Assembly (NCBI RefSeq): GCF_000498395.2
Contig: NZ_CP010979.1
Span: forward strand, 4,216,001 to 4,280,000
DNA length: 64,000 bases
Origin: Pseudomonas putida S13.1.2
GTDB lineage: Bacteria; Pseudomonadota; Gammaproteobacteria; Pseudomonadales; Pseudomonadaceae
Direction of reading: 5' to 3'
Part shown: positions 60,999-64,000 of the stretch, piece by piece
How the letters are laid out: every line of letters begins with the position of its first letter
Numbering within the stretch: the first letter of the stretch is position 1
Made by a program: the position numbers and the translations under genes
The notes under the pieces: model-generated
Told to the model about the DNA's origin: nothing
The model's input: the letters and a program-made list of their open reading frames with translations, nothing else
Databases searched by the model: none

Positions 60999-61302
60999 AG
61001 CGATGTATTCTCGATGTTGGATGGAACTGGGGGCAGCTAGCTGCCGGTAAATCAACGGACCAAGCTACGAACCACAACAAACAGTACTACCAGGCTCACA
61101 AGCCCAGAAGCAACCAGCCACCCGGTCGAGGCCATTGCCTGGAAAAACCCCGGGAAGAAAGGAATTTTCCCAAGCTTGACCAGCGCCAGGCAAAGCCATG
61201 GCATCAGGAGGATGTAAAGCAGCGGGATATAAACGATTGCCTGAAGGACTAGCGTCAATCCGCCGGCCCAGTCATTCCAGTGGTGGTTGGACATTGTGAT
61301 TT
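60601..61302 (-). repeat. duplicated block A, intact copy
   Basis: About 700 bp carrying the membrane-protein gene and the downstream gene; repeated at 63299-64000 with an offset of exactly 2698 bp throughout, so no indel of net size separates them. Identity by eye is well above 90 percent. Confidence 0.92.
61052..61294 (-). CDS. small two-helix membrane protein, copy A
   Basis: 80 residues (MSNHHWNDWAGGLTLVLQAI). Two hydrophobic segments, LVLQAIVYIPLLYILLMPWL and GWLVASGLVSLVVLFVVV, around a short basic loop (KLGKIPFFPGFFQ). No known family recognised. Its stop is 53 nt before the next gene. A near-identical copy lies at 63750. Both copies keep the frame, so selection may be acting on this protein. 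Confidence 0.75.
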   Translation of the reverse strand: MSNHHWNDWAGGLTLVLQAIVYIPLLYILLMPWLCLALVKLGKIPFFPGFFQAMASTGWLVASGLVSLVVLFVVVRSLVR

Positions 61303-61389
61303 CCTTTTCTTGAACGTGACGGGGAATCGTCCGCCTCTTGGTACCCCATACCGCCGGTAGTACACAAGGCATGAGGTCGATGCGGCCGG

Positions 61390-61652
61390 TGTAGGCGCTG
61401 GCTTGCCTGCGATGGGCTGCGCCGCAGCCCCATTCACCATACCTGCAAAAATATCCCCAACCCGCCCCAACGCGGTCATTTGTAGGAGCGGCCTTGTGTC
61501 GCGAAAGGGCTGCAAAGCAGCCCCAGTAATCTATACCTCCGCACCAAACACCGGGTGTACGGCAGCTGCCCTGCTCAACGCCTGAGACCTGGCACGCTCC
61601 CTGTGGGAGCGGGCGAGCCCGCGAACACGGGCGCAGCCCGTGCCATCCACCG
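61390..61652. repeat. REP cluster (three different subfamilies)
   Basis: One copy of the GCTGGCTTGCCTGCGATGGG type (61393-61432), one of the GTAGGAGCGGCCTTGTGTCGC type (61482-61524), and one of the GTGGGAGCGGGCGAGCCCGC type (61602-61652). Together they fill most of the 424-bp gap between blocks A and B. Confidence 0.8.
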
Positions 61653-61718
61653 TGATGCCTGCTCAACGGCTAGCCGGCGGCGCACTGCGGAGGAAGCACC
61701 AATCAGCAAAGGCCCAGC

Positions 61719-61946
61719 CTAATCAGCCGGGGCCTGACCACCCTGCTCCATCACCTTCCCACACTGCTCACTGGCCAATCGGCTGATGATCCGGATCGCT
61801 TGGTGAATGCCGGCAGTGTTGCGAAAGCTCAATTCCGGGTTGTGTTCGCACTCCAGCATTTCGTCATGCTGGACCAGGGCCTCGCCGAGCAGTTCGAGGG
61901 TCCAGGCGTAGCTTTGGATGGTGGAGAGGCGTTCTTGATCAGTCAT
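61719..61946 (-). CDS. small helical protein, copy B
   Basis: 75 residues (MTDQERLSTIQSYAWTLELL). Predominantly helical with an acidic middle (QHDEMLECEHNPELSF) and no motif recognised. Its ATG overlaps the stop of a 42-codon leader ORF (ATGA), so translation should be coupled to that ORF and thereby to the structured RNA ahead of it. A 75-residue copy at 62565 is identical except near the C-terminus and one other position. Confidence 0.75.
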   Translation of the reverse strand: MTDQERLSTIQSYAWTLELLGEALVQHDEMLECEHNPELSFRNTAGIHQAIRIISRLASEQCGKVMEQGGQAPAD

Positions 61947-62071
61947 GGCGTGCCTCCGGTTGGGCGGAGAGGAAGCGGGATTGGCTGACGGTGAAATAGC
62001 TGAGGGTCGTCGAGGAACGACGGAGGAGATCGGATGCGAGGTTCAGTAACGGACTTACGGTGGTCATGCAT
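61943..62071 (-). CDS. 42-codon leader ORF ahead of copy B
   Basis: Starts MHDHRKSVTEPRIRSPPS and ends LRPTGGTP, overlapping the next start as ATGA. AAAGGAA is 4 nt upstream. The copy at 62789 is also exactly 42 codons and shares about 29 of 42 residues, including PRIRSPPS and LRPTGGTP. A second frame shifted by one (62067-61939, MTTVSPLLNL, also 42 codons) is likewise open in both copies, with about 25 of 42 shared. I favour the first because of the better conservation and the coupling overlap. Basic and proline-rich, with no known family. Confidence 0.55.
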   Translation of the reverse strand: MHDHRKSVTEPRIRSPPSFLDDPQLFHRQPIPLPLRPTGGTP

Positions 62072-62075
62072 GAGT

Positions 62076-62099
62076 TCCTTTCGTGATGGAACTGCCACC
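62076..62099 (-). promoter_or_regulatory. target region of the C4-like RNA (contains the Shine-Dalgarno)
   Basis: On the minus strand it reads GGTGGCAG (62099-62092), then ACGAAAGGA (62084-62076). Both segments are perfectly complementary to the upstream structured RNA: the first to its 3' tail (62128-62121), the second to its hairpin loop (62161-62153). AAGGA is the ribosome-binding site of the leader ORF. Confidence 0.7.
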
Positions 62100-62120
62100 G
62101 CTCGCGGCCAAGCAAGTTAA

Positions 62121-62191
62121 GGTGGCAGCAGTACGCGGGTTGGCCGACCGGGACGAAAGGAGCCCGGCACACCCGAAGGTGTCCCGCGCAC
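62121..62191 (-). ncRNA. C4-antisense-like structured RNA, copy 1
   Basis: Outer stem GTGCGCGGG/CCCGCGTAC (62191-62183 with 62139-62131, one G-U) encloses two hairpins: ACACC-TTCG-GGTGT (62182-62169) and CCGGG/CCCGG (62167-62163 with 62152-62148) whose loop carries TCCTTTCGT. A 3' tail CTGCCACC follows. This is the three-way-junction shape of phage C4 antisense RNA (P1/P7/P4 immunity RNA). The loop and tail complement the ribosome-binding region 70 nt downstream. Copy 2 has the same fold with different bases. Confidence 0.72.
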
Positions 62192-62219
62192 CACCGCCAT
62201 AACACGACATCGCGGGCAC

Positions 62220-62249
62220 AAAAAAGCGCCTGCGATGAAGACTGGGCGC
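62220..62249 (-). terminator. terminator-like hairpin just 5' of C4-like RNA 1
   Basis: Minus strand: GCGCC, a 14-nt loop, GGCGC, then TTTTTT. The same stem, loop length and T-run occur in copy 2. Its position before rather than after the RNA is noteworthy. Confidence 0.55.
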
Positions 62250-62426
62250 TGATGCGCCTTTCGATTCCGACCGGCCAAGGTCGCGTCGCCGATGCTTCGG
62301 CGACTGAGGGACTTTATTCCTGGGTGGCTGTTTTCGCAAGTTTTCGAGGATACGAAAGGGCTGCGCGTTTCGTAGGAAATTGCTCGCCACAAGTAACGCA
62401 CTCACTCCAGGCCATATGCGGTCCGT

Positions 62427-62468
62427 GTAGGAGCTGGCTTGCCTGCGATGGGCTGCGCAGCAGCCCCC
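62427..62468. repeat. REP element (single)
   Basis: One copy of the GTAGGAGCTGGCTTGCCTGC type between blocks B and B'. Confidence 0.75.
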
Positions 62469-62564
62469 ATACCCCGGCCTGGCAGGAATAACCCACCATC
62501 GGCCTCATCAGAAGGCGCCAGCTGCAACCCCGACATCTGGCCCATCACTCATCAAAGACCTCCC

Positions 62565-62792
62565 CTATCCCTCCAACTCATGGCCGTTCCGCTCCATCAC
62601 CTTCCCACACTGCTCACTGGCCAACCGGCTGATAATCCGAATCGCCTGATGGATACCGGCCGTGTTGCGAAAGCTCAATTGCGGGTTGTGTTCGCACTCC
62701 AGCATTTCATCGTGCTGGACCAAGGCCTCGCCTAGCAGTTCGAGGGTCCAGGCGTAGCTTTGGATGGTGGATAGGCGTTCTTGATCAGTCAT
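62565..62792 (-). CDS. small helical protein, copy B'
   Basis: 75 residues, identical to copy B over residues 1-66 except one Glu/Gln change, then a different tail (RNGHELEG). Same coupling to a 42-codon leader ORF by ATGA overlap. The preserved length and frame in both copies suggest function. No known family. Confidence 0.75.
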   Translation of the reverse strand: MTDQERLSTIQSYAWTLELLGEALVQHDEMLECEHNPQLSFRNTAGIHQAIRIISRLASEQCGKVMERNGHELEG

Positions 62793-62917
62793 GGCGTGCC
62801 TCCGGTTGGACGGAGACAAAGCAGGATTGGCTGACGCTGACGTAGCCGGGGACTGTCGAGGCACGACGGTGGAGAACGAATGCGAGGGTCCTGCTTGGAC
62901 TTGAGGTAAGCATGCAT
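62789..62917 (-). CDS. 42-codon leader ORF ahead of copy B'
   Basis: Starts MHAYLKSKQDPRIRSPPS and ends LRPTGGTP, ATGA overlap with the next gene. TTGGAG lies 7 nt before the ATG. Second frame MLTSSPSRTL (62913-62785) also open for 42 codons. Paralogue of the ORF at 61943. Confidence 0.55.
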   Translation of the reverse strand: MHAYLKSKQDPRIRSPPSCLDSPRLRQRQPILLCLRPTGGTP

Positions 62918-62922
62918 GAGGC

Positions 62923-62947
62923 TCCAAGTTTTAGTTGGAGCTGCCAC
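62923..62947 (-). promoter_or_regulatory. target region of C4-like RNA 2 (contains the Shine-Dalgarno)
   Basis: Minus strand: GTGGCAGC (62947-62940) complements the RNA tail at 62975-62968; AAACTTGGA (62931-62923) complements the hairpin loop at 63008-63000. GGAG is the ribosome-binding site of the leader ORF. Confidence 0.7.
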
Positions 62948-62967
62948 GATCCTTCCTACGGGATTGG

Positions 62968-63042
62968 GTGGCAGCTGTGTGCGGGGTAGGAATACCGGGA
63001 AACTTGGAAACCCGGCCAGGCCGAAGCCTGCCCACACACAGC
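62968..63042 (-). ncRNA. C4-antisense-like structured RNA, copy 2
   Basis: Outer stem GCTGTGTGTGGG/CCCGCACACAGC (63042-63031 with 62985-62974, one G-U) encloses CAGGC-TTCG-GCCTG (63030-63017) and CCGGG/CCCGG (63015-63011 with 62999-62995) whose loop carries TCCAAGTTT. The tail GCTGCCAC follows. Same topology as copy 1, with most base pairs of the outer stem and four of five pairs of the UUCG stem changed on both sides, keeping pairing. Confidence 0.72.
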
Positions 63043-63067
63043 CGCCATGACACAGCACGGCAGACAC

Positions 63068-63097
63068 AAAAAAGCGCCAGCTGTGGTGCAGGGGCGC
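63068..63097 (-). terminator. terminator-like hairpin just 5' of C4-like RNA 2
   Basis: Minus strand: GCGCC, 14-nt loop, GGCGC, TTTTTT; stem and loop length as in copy 1 while the loop sequence differs. Confidence 0.55.
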
Positions 63098-63298
63098 CTA
63101 GTGCATGCGCCAAGTTTACCAACGGGTTCCTACGCCCGGTCACGGGATTTACCGTGACGCAGAGGTTTAGCCTCACATTGCGTGGTGGGGCAAGCATGGA
63201 AGTTGTAGGAAACGTCTCTGAATAATGTACGAACTGCGCCGAAGCAGCTGCTAACCGTACGGACGACTTCTGCATTTCTACTTACATGCCTGGGCTCA

Positions 63299-63696
63299 TG
63301 GCCGACCCTCGCTTAATTGACCAGAGCATCCGCCGCTTCGACTTCAACGTAGTTTGACTCCCCACCACCCTGAGCCCCCGACAACCAACCCCATACGAAA
63401 TGGAGCGTAGTACGCCCCGCATCATCGACCATGACCCTGCCACGTGACTAACCGGCGAGCATTTCGCCGTCGTTAGTGATGCAGTGGTAAAGCAGCTCGA
63501 TGGTATCGGGGCCAGTTACTCGACCCACCTGGTGGCCAGTCCGAATCCGGCCACCCTGGTAGGTGCGGGTGATCGCAACACCATCGACCTGGTAATGGAA
63601 AACTGTGCCAGTCCCAGACAGGCCCTGGGCATTGTTGGCGACTGCAAAACGACGATTGTGCAGCCGGTCTTTGACTTGGGCGAAAGTGCTTTCCAT
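63299..63696 (-). pseudogene. broken copy of the beta-rich protein gene
   Basis: Starts MESTFAQVKDRLHNRRFAVA like copy A and is intact through GEMLAG. There the Trp codon TGG has become TAG; the frame continues with homology and meets a second stop (CAA to TAA) near the end. Only an 83-residue fragment could be made. Copy A at 60585 is intact, so the loss is recent and specific to this copy. Confidence 0.9.
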
Positions 63697-63749
63697 AGCG
63701 ATGTATTCTCGATGTTGGATGGAACGGGGAGCAGCTAGCTGCCGGAAAA

Positions 63750-63992
63750 TCATCGGAGCAAGCTACGAACCACAACAAACAGTACTACCAGGCCCACAAG
63801 CCCAAAAGCAACCAGCCACCCGGTCGAGGCCATTGCCTGGAAAAACCCCGGGAAGAAAGGAATTCTCCCAAGCTTGACCTGCGCCAGACAAAGCCATGGA
63901 ATCAGGATGATGAAAAGCAGCGGGATATAAACGATTGCCTGAAGGAATAGCGTCAGTCCGCCGGCCCAGTCATTCCAGTGGTGGTTGGACAT
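63750..63992 (-). CDS. small two-helix membrane protein, copy A'
   Basis: 80 residues, nearly identical to the protein at 61052 with conservative changes in the hydrophobic segments (for example LFLQAIVYIPLLFIILIPWL). The frame is intact although the following gene in the block is broken, so this protein may be the one under selection. Promoter region lies beyond the window. Confidence 0.75.
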   Translation of the reverse strand: MSNHHWNDWAGGLTLFLQAIVYIPLLFIILIPWLCLAQVKLGRIPFFPGFFQAMASTGWLVAFGLVGLVVLFVVVRSLLR

Positions 63993-64000
63993 GGTGATTT

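Larger units (their letters stand above)
63299..64000 (-). repeat. duplicated block A', degraded copy (continues past the window)
   Basis: Counterpart of 60601-61302. The right boundary of the duplication is not reached in the window. Confidence 0.9.

Overview
The window reads as chromosomal DNA of a Pseudomonas putida-group bacterium. The evidence is high GC with strong G/C third-position bias, many paired ~35-bp P. putida-type REP elements between genes, and gene blocks typical of Pseudomonas: rimI with a diverged holD, mksFEB, proB-obgE-rpmA-rplU//ispB, gdhA-ettA, and morA-glyA. All of this is inferred from the sequence; no database was searched.

Layout. 1-11 kb: an isochorismatase-family hydrolase cut by the window edge, a Fic protein, a probable NTF2-like/NCS1 permease/aldehyde dehydrogenase operon, a DUF3422 protein, a large MscS channel, and the alkylation-repair pair ada and alkA. 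11-17.2 kb: an iron-signalling neighbourhood with a fecI-fecR pair lacking a receptor, a lone fecR and a truncated fecR, interspersed with two MFS exporters and an elongator tRNA-Met with clear promoter and terminator. 17.3-26 kb: a divergent LysE exporter/LysR pair, an M15 peptidase-like protein, rimI-holD and the mksF-mksE-mksB condensin operon. The mksB 3' end and the creA 3' end lie together in a ~300-bp imperfect direct duplication. 26-34 kb: creA-proB, obgE, rpmA-rplU, ispB, a small protein behind an excellent Fur box, an FKBP isomerase and a YqhA protein.

34.05-35.49 kb: an IS110-family element of the IS1111 type, inserted exactly between the two arms of a REP pair. Its long 3' noncoding end carries 13 nt complementary to the reconstructed empty site. 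35.5-53.2 kb: ordinary core genes (a YcbZ-type Lon protease, DUF3015 and DUF4105 envelope proteins, a GreB-like factor, gdhA, ettA, the c-di-GMP protein morA, glyA, a BASS-type transporter). 53.3-57.3 kb: a complete Fur-box/FecI/FecR/TonB-receptor signalling operon. 57.4-60.2 kb: mdh flanked by two different type II toxin-antitoxin pairs.

60.6-64 kb is the accessory end and holds the most interesting material. Small genes occur as diverged duplicates in the order A-B-B'-A'. Each B gene is preceded by a structured RNA leader with the fold of phage C4 antisense RNA. In both copies one hairpin loop is perfectly complementary over 9 nt to the ribosome-binding region just downstream, and the two 9-mers differ completely between copies. 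The folds are kept by compensatory changes, so these look like two independent, self-targeting RNA switches.

Five places carry a near-consensus 15-bp Fur box (TGAGAATNATTCTCA), so iron starvation is the main shared regulatory theme.
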